32,272 nt of DNA, taken from assembly GCA_017965445.1 (NCBI GenBank), contig JAGCPZ010000040.1:1-32272 (forward strand), in the 5' to 3' direction. Positions 16,259-24,211 of the stretch are shown one piece after another. Position 1 is the stretch's first letter; every line of letters starts with the position of its first letter. The stretch comes from Fibrobacter sp. (GTDB taxonomy: Bacteria; Fibrobacterota; Fibrobacteria; Fibrobacterales; Fibrobacteraceae). The notes beneath the pieces were generated by a model. The model searched no databases. It was not told where the DNA came from and worked only from the letters and a program-made list of their open reading frames with translations. A program made the translations under genes and the position numbers.

Positions 16259-16375
16259 AGTATTGAGCCATGAGGTCGGCACTTCGTGCCTTTGAGACTT
16301 GAGCTAATAAATTGCGTCAAAGACGCCAAACTTTATACTCAAAGCTCTCGAAGAGAGCGTGCTCAGAGCTCATAG
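16259..16375. other. Convergent intergenic region with two small hairpins
   Basis: Between the two converging genes lie GGCAC-TTC-GTGCC (16278-16290) and GCTCTC-GAA-GAGAGC (16344-16358). Neither has a good T-run. The second is surrounded by overlapping GAGC/GCTC words, so several folds are possible. These may act as weak terminators or be another dispersed repeat. Confidence 0.4.
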
Positions 16376-18013
16376 CTAAATAAGTTCCCCGATCCATGGG
16401 AACAAATTATTCTTCTGCTCAAGTTTCTTGAGCAAGCGCATGTCGGGATTTGATTTTACGGTTTCGCGATAAAGTGCGCAGACATTTTCATAATGACCAT
16501 TTAAACGAGCGCGGGCGTAATCCGCAGCCGAATTGTTATGAATCATGAACGCCCAGTCCGAGGCCTGGAATAGTACGAGTTCGCGAGCCATCTGCGCGAG
16601 GAAACGTTTTGCAATCGCATTTTTTGAGCCGCGCGCATTCCCGGCTACATTCCCAGAAGCCTTCCTGGCAACTTTAGAAATGCGCGACTTCAATTCGTCC
16701 ATCATCTTTCGCATTCTAAAGAACAGCGGATACTGGAAAGCGACTTCGTCATTCATCCAGACTTCGCCAAAGCCACCCTCGCCCCACGACGAGAAAATCG
16801 GCTTATGCACATCGGTATCCGCGGCAGTTCCCGCAGCCTTCGATGGTACGGAATTTTCAAGAGACGCCATTTCGATCACGTTCGAGCTTGCCGCACGTTC
16901 AAACATCTTTTCGATGAACAGCGGACCTTCAAACCACCAATGGCCAAAAAGTTCAGCATCGTACGGACAAAGTATCGAAGCCTTGTTGCCATCCATGTTC
17001 GGAAGCAAGCTCGACACAGTCGCTTCGCGATTGGCGACAAAAAGTCGCGCGTGGTCTTCGACAAGGCGAAGAGCATTCCACGGACGATACACCTTCTTGT
17101 CTTCGCTACCCGTGATGCGGTAATACTTGAGGCCCGTTTCGATATGCGTTCCCGCAGCAAGGAAGTAATCGCCCAAATAATCGCTTTCGCGTTCGTGCGC
17201 AATGTCCTTGAAGAACTCGCGGTATTCGGGATGCCCCGGGTAACCTGTCTTGCGGCTCCACACTTCCATGGAGCTGCTCTGTTCGCGCCCCATGCAGTAA
17301 AGCCCTGCAGGCGTCTTAATCGGAGCAAACACGCCATACTTCGGCGCAGGCTTTGCCAAAAGCACTCCATGCGTTTCCAAGAAGAAATACTTGAATCCGT
17401 ATTCCGCAAGAATCGCGTCCAAGCCTTCGAAATAACCGCATTCCGGGAGCCACAGCCCGCGAGGCTTTTTGCCAAAAGCTTCTTCAAACGCGCGAACAGT
17501 AATTTTCAACTGCAGCCGAATCGATTCGATATCGCTCTGGTACGCGGGCAAAAACGGATGCGTCCCAACACAGGTGAGCAAGTTGATTTTGTCAATCTGT
17601 TCCAAGCGCTTGAGCGCAGGCACAATTTCACAACCGCAATCGCGCTCCCACGTATTGATGAGCGCAACCTGGCGACGGTAATAAAAATTCACCACCTCCA
17701 TCCGCTCAGCATCATTTTGCAAGCGAACCTTCTCGCATTCCAAAAGTTCAAGCTGTTTATGCAAATGACGCGAGAATTTGTCCAAAAGCAAGCGATCCGT
17801 AAGCATCGCCAAAAGCGCTGATGAAACGCTAAAGTTGAGAGTACCCGGCACGCCCTTTTCTTCCAGACGGTTCAGCATCTGGATAATGGGCAAGTACGTC
17901 TCCGCCATCGCTTCAAAAAACCAGTTCTCTTCCAAGAACCGATCATAAGAAGGTTCACGCACAAACGGGAGATGTGCGTGAAGCAAAAGATGTACTCTAC
18001 CGGGTTTCGACAT
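16376..18013 (-). CDS. GH57 1,4-alpha-glucan branching enzyme-like protein
   Basis: 545 residues, cytoplasmic. GH57 branching enzymes cut alpha-1,4-glucan and rejoin it as alpha-1,6 branches during glycogen synthesis. The family motifs appear in order: HAHLPFV (12-18), GLWLPECGY (186-194) with the nucleophile Glu191, PYDAELFGHWWFEGP (350-364) with the acid/base Asp352, SSWGEGGFGEVW, and the C-terminal LFQASDWAFM. Length matches the DUF1957-containing branching enzymes. The start ATG overlaps the previous gene's TGA (TGATG), so translation is probably coupled; a GTG one codon earlier is possible. It is the last gene of the minus operon starting at 22082. An alternative is a 4-alpha-glucanotransferase, which shares the fold; the LPECGY/DAELFGHWW form favours branching. 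Confidence 0.92.
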   Translation of the reverse strand: MSKPGRVHLLLHAHLPFVREPSYDRFLEENWFFEAMAETYLPIIQMLNRLEEKGVPGTLNFSVSSALLAMLTDRLLLDKFSRHLHKQLELLECEKVRLQNDAERMEVVNFYYRRQVALINTWERDCGCEIVPALKRLEQIDKINLLTCVGTHPFLPAYQSDIESIRLQLKITVRAFEEAFGKKPRGLWLPECGYFEGLDAILAEYGFKYFFLETHGVLLAKPAPKYGVFAPIKTPAGLYCMGREQSSSMEVWSRKTGYPGHPEYREFFKDIAHERESDYLGDYFLAAGTHIETGLKYYRITGSEDKKVYRPWNALRLVEDHARLFVANREATVSSLLPNMDGNKASILCPYDAELFGHWWFEGPLFIEKMFERAASSNVIEMASLENSVPSKAAGTAADTDVHKPIFSSWGEGGFGEVWMNDEVAFQYPLFFRMRKMMDELKSRISKVARKASGNVAGNARGSKNAIAKRFLAQMARELVLFQASDWAFMIHNNSAADYARARLNGHYENVCALYRETVKSNPDMRLLKKLEQKNNLFPWIGELI

Positions 18014-19284
18014 CACTCCGTGCGCTTCACAACGATCGGGACGATTGTCGTCGGGAAATCGCCATCCTTGTCGGTAGCAAAGACAGGGATAATCTTCGTC
18101 ACGTCCGGAAGGTCTTCTTCGAAGCTGAAGGTGCCATCCGGATTCAGCGGGAACGGTTCACCACGCACCTGCAAATGAGCGTCCGGACGCGTACCGCCAT
18201 AGACAATCAAGCGGGTCTTGACCCACAAGAAGAAATCCTTGCCGTAGTTCACGGAATCCTTCGGGAGTTCAAGCTTGTTGCTCTTGAGAGCGGCACTGGA
18301 AAGTGCGCCCGAGAACATAGAACCCGAAGAACTCGAAAGCGATTCGAGCCAGGTCTTTGCAGACATCGATGAAAGTCCCGAACTGCCGAACCCGCCGAGA
18401 GTTGCCCCGCCGAGGGAAGCACGGACAAACACGTTTTCCGTATTCACGTCGGAACCTTCGAGCGTGAACGTCTGCATCGGGCCCGTTTCTACGAGCGATT
18501 CAAATTTGCTTCCAGAGACAACGCCAAGCGCTGCTGCACAGTTCTGCGTTACCTTGTTTTCAATGTACCAACTGCGGGCATTTTCAGGAACAACAACGTC
18601 ATGGAATTTGAGTTTCTTGTTGCGCTTGACCGTCAAGTCGTTTGCGATATCGAACAAGCGAAGCACAAGTTTGCCCTTGCCTTTCTTGGCGGCCTTGATG
18701 CGTTCTTCGGACACATCCCAGAAAGCTTGCATCCAGTTCGGATCTTTCTGCATGAGCACGAGGTATTCGGCATCGAAGGATTGCGGCAAAGCTTCCGGAG
18801 CGGCCTTGGCGGCCTTCTTTGCAACCGGAGTTTCCACAACCTTGACATCGACCTTCTTGGCTTTCGTTACAGCCTTAATCACTTTCTTTGCGGCAGCAAC
18901 AGACTTCTCCGTTTTTTCCTTTACGGTCTTAGCCGTAGCGCTTGCCGTAGCGGCAGACTTTTTCACGGATTTCTTAGCCGGAGCGGCTTTGGCAGAAACT
19001 TTTTCAATCGTTGTCGTGCTCGGTTTCTTGGCGACTTTTGCAACAACCTTCTTTGCTGCCGGCTTTTTTTCTGCAACAACCTTCTTTGCAGCGATTTTCT
19101 TTTCGGCCTTGGCGGGCTTTTCCTCTGCCACCTTTTCCTTCGTTGCAGCCGCAGACTTTTCTTCCTTCGCCTTCACGGTTTTAGCCGCTTTAACCGCAGT
19201 CTTCGCAGCAGCGGTCTTTGTCGAAGCCGTCTTCTTTACTGCAGCAGGCTTCGTCGATTCTTCAACTTTTTTCTTAGTAGCCAT
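18013..19284 (-). CDS. DUF4912 protein with long Lys/Ala-rich N-terminal tail
   Basis: 423 residues. The ATG at 19284 is chosen over a TTG two codons upstream because AAGGAG lies 7-8 nt before it. Residues 1 to about 165 are almost entirely Lys, Ala, Val, Glu and Thr (KKVVAEKKPAAKK-type repeats), a flexible tail like those of histone H1-like or AlgP-like bacterial proteins. From about 170 onward is a folded region with YLVLMQKDPNWMQAFWDV, LVLRLFDI and near the end RGEPFPLNPDGTFSFEEDLPD, which I recognise as DUF4912. A Ser/Gly-rich insert splits it near residues 290-330. No signal peptide. It lies directly before, and overlaps, the GH57 gene, consistent with a role linked to glucan metabolism or its regulation, but the function of DUF4912 is not established. 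Confidence 0.85.
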   Translation of the reverse strand: MATKKKVEESTKPAAVKKTASTKTAAAKTAVKAAKTVKAKEEKSAAATKEKVAEEKPAKAEKKIAAKKVVAEKKPAAKKVVAKVAKKPSTTTIEKVSAKAAPAKKSVKKSAATASATAKTVKEKTEKSVAAAKKVIKAVTKAKKVDVKVVETPVAKKAAKAAPEALPQSFDAEYLVLMQKDPNWMQAFWDVSEERIKAAKKGKGKLVLRLFDIANDLTVKRNKKLKFHDVVVPENARSWYIENKVTQNCAAALGVVSGSKFESLVETGPMQTFTLEGSDVNTENVFVRASLGGATLGGFGSSGLSSMSAKTWLESLSSSSGSMFSGALSSAALKSNKLELPKDSVNYGKDFFLWVKTRLIVYGGTRPDAHLQVRGEPFPLNPDGTFSFEEDLPDVTKIIPVFATDKDGDFPTTIVPIVVKRTE

Positions 19285-19308
19285 TTTCAATCTCCTTCTA
19301 ATTAAATC

Positions 19309-20553
19309 TTACTGACCACGGGTCTTTCCCCAACTTCCGACACCGACCAATCCCAAGCGAATTCCAAAAAAGGACTCACTCCAATTGCGGTCATCATCAG
19401 TCAGGCGGGCCCCACCTTGAATAGCCAAATCCAGCATCATACCCTTTCTTCCAAGCGGCAAGCCGATACCAATGGATCCGCCAAATTCAGAAACATCTTC
19501 TACATACCAGTTCTTATACCACAAACCGGCCCTATAAACCATGCGATCCCAGTAGGCATCGTAGAATACATCGCTTCCGTCACGCTGATAGCCCAACGAA
19601 ATATTAAAATCATTCTGAGTCTTTGTCACTTGCGACATGTTCCAGCTCCCGGCAACATTCTCGATATCGCGATCCCAGGCACGCCAGGCAACATCCACCA
19701 TTACGTTATGGCGCTTGTTGAAACGGTAATTGACACCTGTTGCAAGCATCGCCGGCACTCTGATTTCACGCATAATACGTGTCGGAGCAAGCGTATCCGT
19801 TTCGCTAAATCTAAAGTTGTATTCCAAGTCATTTTGCAACGTATAAGGCGTCGTAACAGAGAAGAAGTAAGAAGCCATACGTCCGCGATATTGGGCCGCA
19901 AACGTGTAATATGCCGGATGGTTCTTGATTTCCCAATCGCCATTTACGTAATCCGAAACAGTCGAATTATTTGTCGCCCATGCATCTTTTTGAGAAATTT
20001 CGCTATTGTCCGGTCCAAGCGTTAGGTTACGCGTAAAACTACCCATCACAAAATGGGCCGAGGCACCAAGCGAGACCATACGAAGGAACGGAAGCCTAAT
20101 AGCATAAGTCGGAACAAGTTCATAGAGACTGCTCTGGTACTCGATTTCGGCATCCCATTTTTCTTTTTCATTATGAATATCTTCACGAATCGAAGAAGCA
20201 TAGTGCTGCCACAACGAAACGCCAAACGTTCCAAAATCGCCCATCGGGAAGGAGAGGTTCATCGACGGCATGGAAATATTGGTCGTCGTAAAACTGGAAC
20301 TCGAACGGCTCGCCGTCGTGACGCCCAACAAGAAGTTCAAGTTCAGCACGACCTTTGTATCAAAAGCCTGACGCGCCGGGTTCACCACAGAAACCCCTTC
20401 GACATCACCCGTTTTCGCATTACCGGCAAAGCCACGGCCAGCCATAGCAGCAGAGCCACCCGCAATCTGTTCTTCACCAAGGGCATCTACGCCAATCATC
20501 GACGCAAAAGAAATTCCAGAAACACAAAGCAATGCACTAATAAACTTTTTCAT
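19309..20553 (-). CDS. FadL/PorV-like outer-membrane beta-barrel protein
   Basis: 414 residues. MKKFISALLCVSGISFA is a Sec signal peptide. The mature start SMIGVDALGEEQIAGGSAAMAGRGFAGNA and the VVNPARQAF segment resemble the plug region of FadL/PorV-type outer membrane transport proteins (G-M-A-G and N-P-A motifs). The rest alternates hydrophobic and polar residues with many aromatics, as expected for about 14 membrane strands (for example the closing FFGIRLGLVGVGSW). The ATG overlaps the upstream lipoprotein stop (TAATG), and GAGGGT serves as Shine-Dalgarno. The barrel and its lipoprotein partner are therefore made together. It could transport a hydrophobic compound or work with type IX secretion; both are inferences. 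Confidence 0.78.
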   Translation of the reverse strand: MKKFISALLCVSGISFASMIGVDALGEEQIAGGSAAMAGRGFAGNAKTGDVEGVSVVNPARQAFDTKVVLNLNFLLGVTTASRSSSSFTTTNISMPSMNLSFPMGDFGTFGVSLWQHYASSIREDIHNEKEKWDAEIEYQSSLYELVPTYAIRLPFLRMVSLGASAHFVMGSFTRNLTLGPDNSEISQKDAWATNNSTVSDYVNGDWEIKNHPAYYTFAAQYRGRMASYFFSVTTPYTLQNDLEYNFRFSETDTLAPTRIMREIRVPAMLATGVNYRFNKRHNVMVDVAWRAWDRDIENVAGSWNMSQVTKTQNDFNISLGYQRDGSDVFYDAYWDRMVYRAGLWYKNWYVEDVSEFGGSIGIGLPLGRKGMMLDLAIQGGARLTDDDRNWSESFFGIRLGLVGVGSWGKTRGQ

Positions 20554-22082
20554 TATTTACCCTCGCGTGCAGTAGAGGTCGCGACTTTTTTCCCTTCAGT
20601 CTTTGCAGATGCTGTGGAGTCTTTTTTCACGGTTTCTTTTTTGTCCGTTTCCTGACCGCGCTTAGAAGCAAGCCACAACTTGAGCGTCGCCGGCTTGTTC
20701 TTGATAGAGGTAAAATCGTAACGGGCATAGTCGTGTTCAGCGAAGAACACATCAAGAGTGTCTCCTTTATCCACAACGATCTTTCCACCATTGTCATATT
20801 CTATTGTATCTCTTTCTGTAACGACACGATAAGTGGCACTCGAATCTTTGTCCAAAACAACAGAAGAGCCTAGGCGCATCACTATTTTGAAAGAGCGTCC
20901 ATCGCCGCCCCTGTTAATCAGGTCTCGCATTCCAGCAGTAACCTGCAAAGCAAGAGAATCTCCATCATGGAACACCATGTTCGGATGTCCACTTTCATTG
21001 ATGCGCGGTCTGTCTAGCCTATAATTTTCGGACTTAAACACAGCTACACCAACACTATCCACATACGACCCCGTTTCAAGCATTATCGGGAAATCAAATT
21101 CGCTAGACCCCTTGGAATCATCCCTGAAGAAAGTCATTTCAGCCATTACAACAGCCTGACGCACATCGTTGCTATCCCCCTTAGTATAGGGGAACTCATC
21201 CCCGTAAAAATCGGACAAAGCCTTCATGATCGGCTCAGACGGGAACTCCACCACGAGAGAGTCGAAAACGGCACTGTGCAAAACAAGGCAATCCGAACAA
21301 GTTTCTCGGTTCTTGGGAATCGAAGCAGAACGGTACGCATTATAAGTCACGTAGTCACCGTTTCCACCAAGATCCTCAATGTGGAAACGCGGGAAATAAA
21401 TGCTGGGACCGTAGAAACGATAAATATTCGAAGCCTCAGGGGCAGACAGGCGTAGCTGCAAGCGGCGATAACCGGCATTCTTGCGGATGTCGCTGATGAG
21501 TGCGCTGGGCATATCAAGGACCAGGGAATCATTGCGACCCACCGAAACAGAAATCATCGTGTCGGCCTTTTTCTTGGTCTTCCAGGATTCAAGTTCATAC
21601 AACCAGACCGAGTCGTTGATGTTTTCCAGCTTATTCCATTCCTTCTGACTCAGCTTCTCCGAAAGAATCCAGCTCACATTGAGTTTCAATTCTTCTTCAA
21701 TCGGGAAAAAGTCCAAAGGCAAAAATTTAGACTTGTAAAGCGATTCCACCATACGCAAAATAAGGCTCGACTTTACCGAATCCGTTTTTTTCATTCTCGC
21801 CGTAAATGCACTATCGATAGAGAAATCGAAAACGGCATCGATCGACATCCCGTTAGCGGCACCAAACATACCCCTAGCGTAGGCATTAAGCGGCTGCGAA
21901 TCCTGAAGCACTTCGGCCGAAATCGGTTTTAGATTACTAACCGTTACAGTTTGAACCTTGTAGCTACTGGGCATCCCCTGATCCGAAAGCCAACGGGACA
22001 ATCCTTCGTCATCCATATCGAACGAGCAGGATGATATAAAAAGCGCCAAAAGCGGTAAAAAAAGCAATTTTTTCGTTTTCAC
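20553..22082 (-). CDS. Large lipoprotein of unknown function
   Basis: 509 residues, starting with GTG 22082; GGAG lies 6 nt upstream. The N-terminus MKTKKLLFLPLLALFISSC carries a lipobox ending ISSC with acylated Cys19, followed by Ser-Phe-Asp-Met-Asp, a start with an Asp at +3. The body contains several similar beta-rich segments with D-S-L-V-L/V-E-F/D-M-P patterns (around DSLVLDMPSALI and DSLVVEFPSEPI), hinting at internal repeats, and a Cys pair CSDC. The last 35 residues are a Lys/Thr/Ser-rich tail. No known domain was recognised. It is the first gene of the minus-strand operon (lipoprotein, barrel, DUF4912, GH57), and the tight coupling with the barrel suggests an outer-membrane complex. 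Confidence 0.8.
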   Translation of the reverse strand: MKTKKLLFLPLLALFISSCSFDMDDEGLSRWLSDQGMPSSYKVQTVTVSNLKPISAEVLQDSQPLNAYARGMFGAANGMSIDAVFDFSIDSAFTARMKKTDSVKSSLILRMVESLYKSKFLPLDFFPIEEELKLNVSWILSEKLSQKEWNKLENINDSVWLYELESWKTKKKADTMISVSVGRNDSLVLDMPSALISDIRKNAGYRRLQLRLSAPEASNIYRFYGPSIYFPRFHIEDLGGNGDYVTYNAYRSASIPKNRETCSDCLVLHSAVFDSLVVEFPSEPIMKALSDFYGDEFPYTKGDSNDVRQAVVMAEMTFFRDDSKGSSEFDFPIMLETGSYVDSVGVAVFKSENYRLDRPRINESGHPNMVFHDGDSLALQVTAGMRDLINRGGDGRSFKIVMRLGSSVVLDKDSSATYRVVTERDTIEYDNGGKIVVDKGDTLDVFFAEHDYARYDFTSIKNKPATLKLWLASKRGQETDKKETVKKDSTASAKTEGKKVATSTAREGK

Positions 22083-22123
22083 TCAGAACTCCGAGTATTT
22101 ACTTGTAAATAAATTTCGCCCAT

Positions 22124-22132
22124 AATATAGCA
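22124..22132 (-). promoter_or_regulatory. Candidate extended -10 promoter for the lipoprotein-barrel operon
   Basis: On the minus strand TGCTATATT lies about 42 bp before the GTG start of the lipoprotein gene. The same nine-base element is found before thrC and on the minus strand of the mutL divergent region. No good -35 was found at the usual distance, as allowed for extended -10 promoters. Confidence 0.45.
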
Positions 22133-22146
22133 AATTCGAAGTTACT

Positions 22147-22209
22147 GGATACCAGATACTAATTAATAGGGGCGTCATCTTGAACTTTAGACGTGAAGTA
22201 TCTAGTACC
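22147..22209. repeat. Imperfect inverted repeat upstream of the operon promoter
   Basis: GGATACCAGATACT (22147-22160) is matched by the reverse complement of AGTATCTAGTACC (22197-22209), with one mismatch and one gap. A short inner stem CGTC/GACG lies around 22173-22193. It could be a stem-loop or a degenerate dispersed extragenic repeat. It contains no coding sequence I would support. Confidence 0.45.
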
Positions 22210-22766
22210 GTTGGCAGTGGTTTGAAAGTGTCAGGTCCTAAATTTCGCCTTAATTCACTTAACATAGGCGTTTTTTGCGTCATACTAAACGACACTGTAT
22301 TACCCATTCCAGCATGTTGCAACATTCACCTTGACATACACTCGTCCTAAAAATCTCTTAACATTTATAAACATCAACACTTTGCAACGAGAACACAAAA
22401 GCTAAAAAACAGCTTTAAGAGTCACCATTCTCATAAGTAATTTCAACTCATTCACAAAACAGATTTACTAAATATTTTTATTTACTTTTCCACTATTGAA
22501 GAAGTCATGACAATTCTTATTACATTTTTCAATCTTAATTGCAGGTTGTTTTCAACATTCTATCAATAAAAAAACTAATAACCATTTTATCATAAATAAT
22601 ACGGCACAACAATTTTTACAACAATTTAAGCAAATTTTGTAAGCAACAACACAAACAAACAATTTACAATTTATTTACAAAATAAAAAAATAATATGTTA
22701 TATATTAGAAAATATAAATCTTTACACATTTATTAAAAACTTTTTCGCTTAGAGGGGAAACAACAA
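22210..22766. other. Long AT-rich intergenic region with divergent promoters
   Basis: There is no supported gene in this stretch. From about 22330 it is strongly AT-rich with many ACAA/TTTACA words, which precedes the secreted-protein gene at 22767. TTTACA (22674-22679) and TATATT (22701-22706) are the best promoter-like words but the spacing is 21 bp. AGAGGGG, 10 nt before ATG 22767, is the ribosome binding site. An 80-codon minus-strand open frame at 22083-22325 has unlikely composition and is not called. Confidence 0.4.
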
Positions 22767-23954
22767 ATGAAGCAGATTTGCATATTATTAGCATTAGCCA
22801 TATCTATGAGCTTCGCTTATAAAATTGGAGTTTTAAAGGCTGATAAAAATTACAAATGCAACGAAGAAATCACCATAGATCTCGATGTGGAAGACAACGA
22901 CAACGCCACAAAAGTTTTAAGTGGAGAACCGCAAGCCAGTCTCCCAGGAATCAGTCTTGGAGGTCATGTAATTTTTACATATTGCGCTATTAGCGATAAT
23001 GAAATGCAAAGAGTTCCTTACGACTTTTTAGTATTACAATTAGATTCAAGATGTCCCACTGGAACATACTCGTTTGTTCGTCAACATGACACAGAAAACA
23101 GTAATAACAAAAATAGTGTATCAGGATCCATAAATCCCAGCGTTGTCAACAAAAAATATGCAAAACTGCAATATTGCTTTGTTCCCGCAAACAACGATTC
23201 AAAGCAAAAATATCCGGTTGACAAACAATATGGTGTTTTTGCGAACCCAGATTTAAAAAGTTCAACGTTAAAAAATGTTAGTTCATATATCAAACATAGC
23301 GAAATATACATTGACGATGAAGACGACCACAATAGAACTATATCCGTCAAAAAAGAAAAATGTAAAGACACTTATTCGTTAAGTTCATATAATAATTGGA
23401 AAAAGGGACATTGTTTCGCTGAAGCTAACGCTAGCTTTTATGCACCAACACCTTTATGCAACCAAACAACATCACCCTTTAAAATTTGCGAAGAAATTAC
23501 AGAACATGAGGATGTAAACTATAACGATTGGACTTTTTATGAATCAACTAAAAAACATCAAAACAGAATTCAGGAAATCGTACATGGCACAGACAATACA
23601 CAATATCACGTTATTAGATGGACAAGCAGTAACAAGAACATGTTACTTAAGCATGCAGTCACAGCAAGCAACTCAAATCCTATAAGCAATTCGCTTGTTG
23701 ACGCAGTTCCATCTGTACCTCAAATCAAAAACATTAACCGTTCTACTATCGAAATTGAACTTCAATCAGTAGGCAAAGCCAAAGTTTCCATCGTAAACGT
23801 CAAAGGGGTCAAGATTGCATATTTAGTTGAAAAAAATCTCCAGCCAGGCATTCATCAATTCAAATGGAACTCAAAAATAGTACCTAACGGCCTCTATATT
23901 GTAAAAATTGAGCAAAATGGCATGGTAAATACGAAGAATGTGTTTTTAAAATAA
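22767..23954 (+). CDS. Secreted protein with type IX-like C-terminal sorting domain
   Basis: 395 residues. MKQICILLALAISMSFA is a Sec signal peptide. Residues about 20-315 are rich in Asn, Lys, Ser and Cys and match nothing I know; the many Cys suggest disulfides outside the cell. Residues 320-395 look like a Por/type IX secretion C-terminal domain: a short beta-sandwich with VSIVNVKGVKIAYL, LQPGIHQFKWN, VPNGLYIVKIEQNG and the closing TKNVFLK. Such domains guide export across the outer membrane and attachment to the surface in Bacteroidota and Fibrobacterota. The gene is much more AT-rich than its neighbours, has AGAGGGG before the ATG, and ends at a strong terminator, so it is likely a single-gene transcript and may have been acquired. 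Confidence 0.8.
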   Translation: MKQICILLALAISMSFAYKIGVLKADKNYKCNEEITIDLDVEDNDNATKVLSGEPQASLPGISLGGHVIFTYCAISDNEMQRVPYDFLVLQLDSRCPTGTYSFVRQHDTENSNNKNSVSGSINPSVVNKKYAKLQYCFVPANNDSKQKYPVDKQYGVFANPDLKSSTLKNVSSYIKHSEIYIDDEDDHNRTISVKKEKCKDTYSLSSYNNWKKGHCFAEANASFYAPTPLCNQTTSPFKICEEITEHEDVNYNDWTFYESTKKHQNRIQEIVHGTDNTQYHVIRWTSSNKNMLLKHAVTASNSNPISNSLVDAVPSVPQIKNINRSTIEIELQSVGKAKVSIVNVKGVKIAYLVEKNLQPGIHQFKWNSKIVPNGLYIVKIEQNGMVNTKNVFLK

Positions 23955-23980
23955 TTCAAAGTTACTTTTGAATTTGAGGA

Positions 23981-24016
23981 AAAGCTTCGCGTCTATCATA
24001 AACGCGAAGCTTTTTT
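23981..24016 (+). terminator. Rho-independent terminator after the secreted protein
   Basis: A 12-bp perfect stem (23981-23992 AAAGCTTCGCGT with 24002-24013 ACGCGAAGCTTT), a 9-base loop and a run of six T. The flanking A and T runs could also let it work on the minus strand. Confidence 0.92.
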
Positions 24017-24175
24017 CATTAAAAACTCAAATGCGAATAACAATGAAAGAAAAGTTTTTCATCTCATACACCCGCAAATTCAATAAAAGTCAAGCAATTA
24101 GCCCAAGTGTTACGGTGTCAAAATAGCCATTCCATACAATTCTAGCAACAAGCAACTAGGGAGAAAAAACTATTT

Positions 24176-24184
24176 TGCTATATT
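24176..24184 (+). promoter_or_regulatory. Extended -10 promoter element before thrC
   Basis: TGCTATATT, with TATATT at 24179-24184, lies 27 bp before the thrC ATG. No clear -35 is seen at 17 bp. AAGGA at 24202-24206 is the ribosome binding site. The rest of 24017-24175 shows nothing else recognisable. Confidence 0.5.
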
Positions 24185-24211
24185 TGCCTCGTAAAAATCA
24201 AAAGGATTATT

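Noticed and set aside
16805..17821. 338-codon plus-strand open frame inside the GH57 gene
   Set aside because: The GH57 motifs on the minus strand are clear; the plus frame is basic and low in complexity, as expected from antisense reading.
18275..19315. 346-codon Phe/Ala-rich plus-strand frame, looking like a membrane protein
   Set aside because: The Phe-Phe-Ala repeats are simply the antisense of the Lys/Ala codons of the DUF4912 tail.
22083..22325. 80-codon minus-strand open frame just upstream of the large lipoprotein
   Set aside because: It spans the candidate promoter and an inverted repeat, lacks a good start context and has no protein-like pattern.
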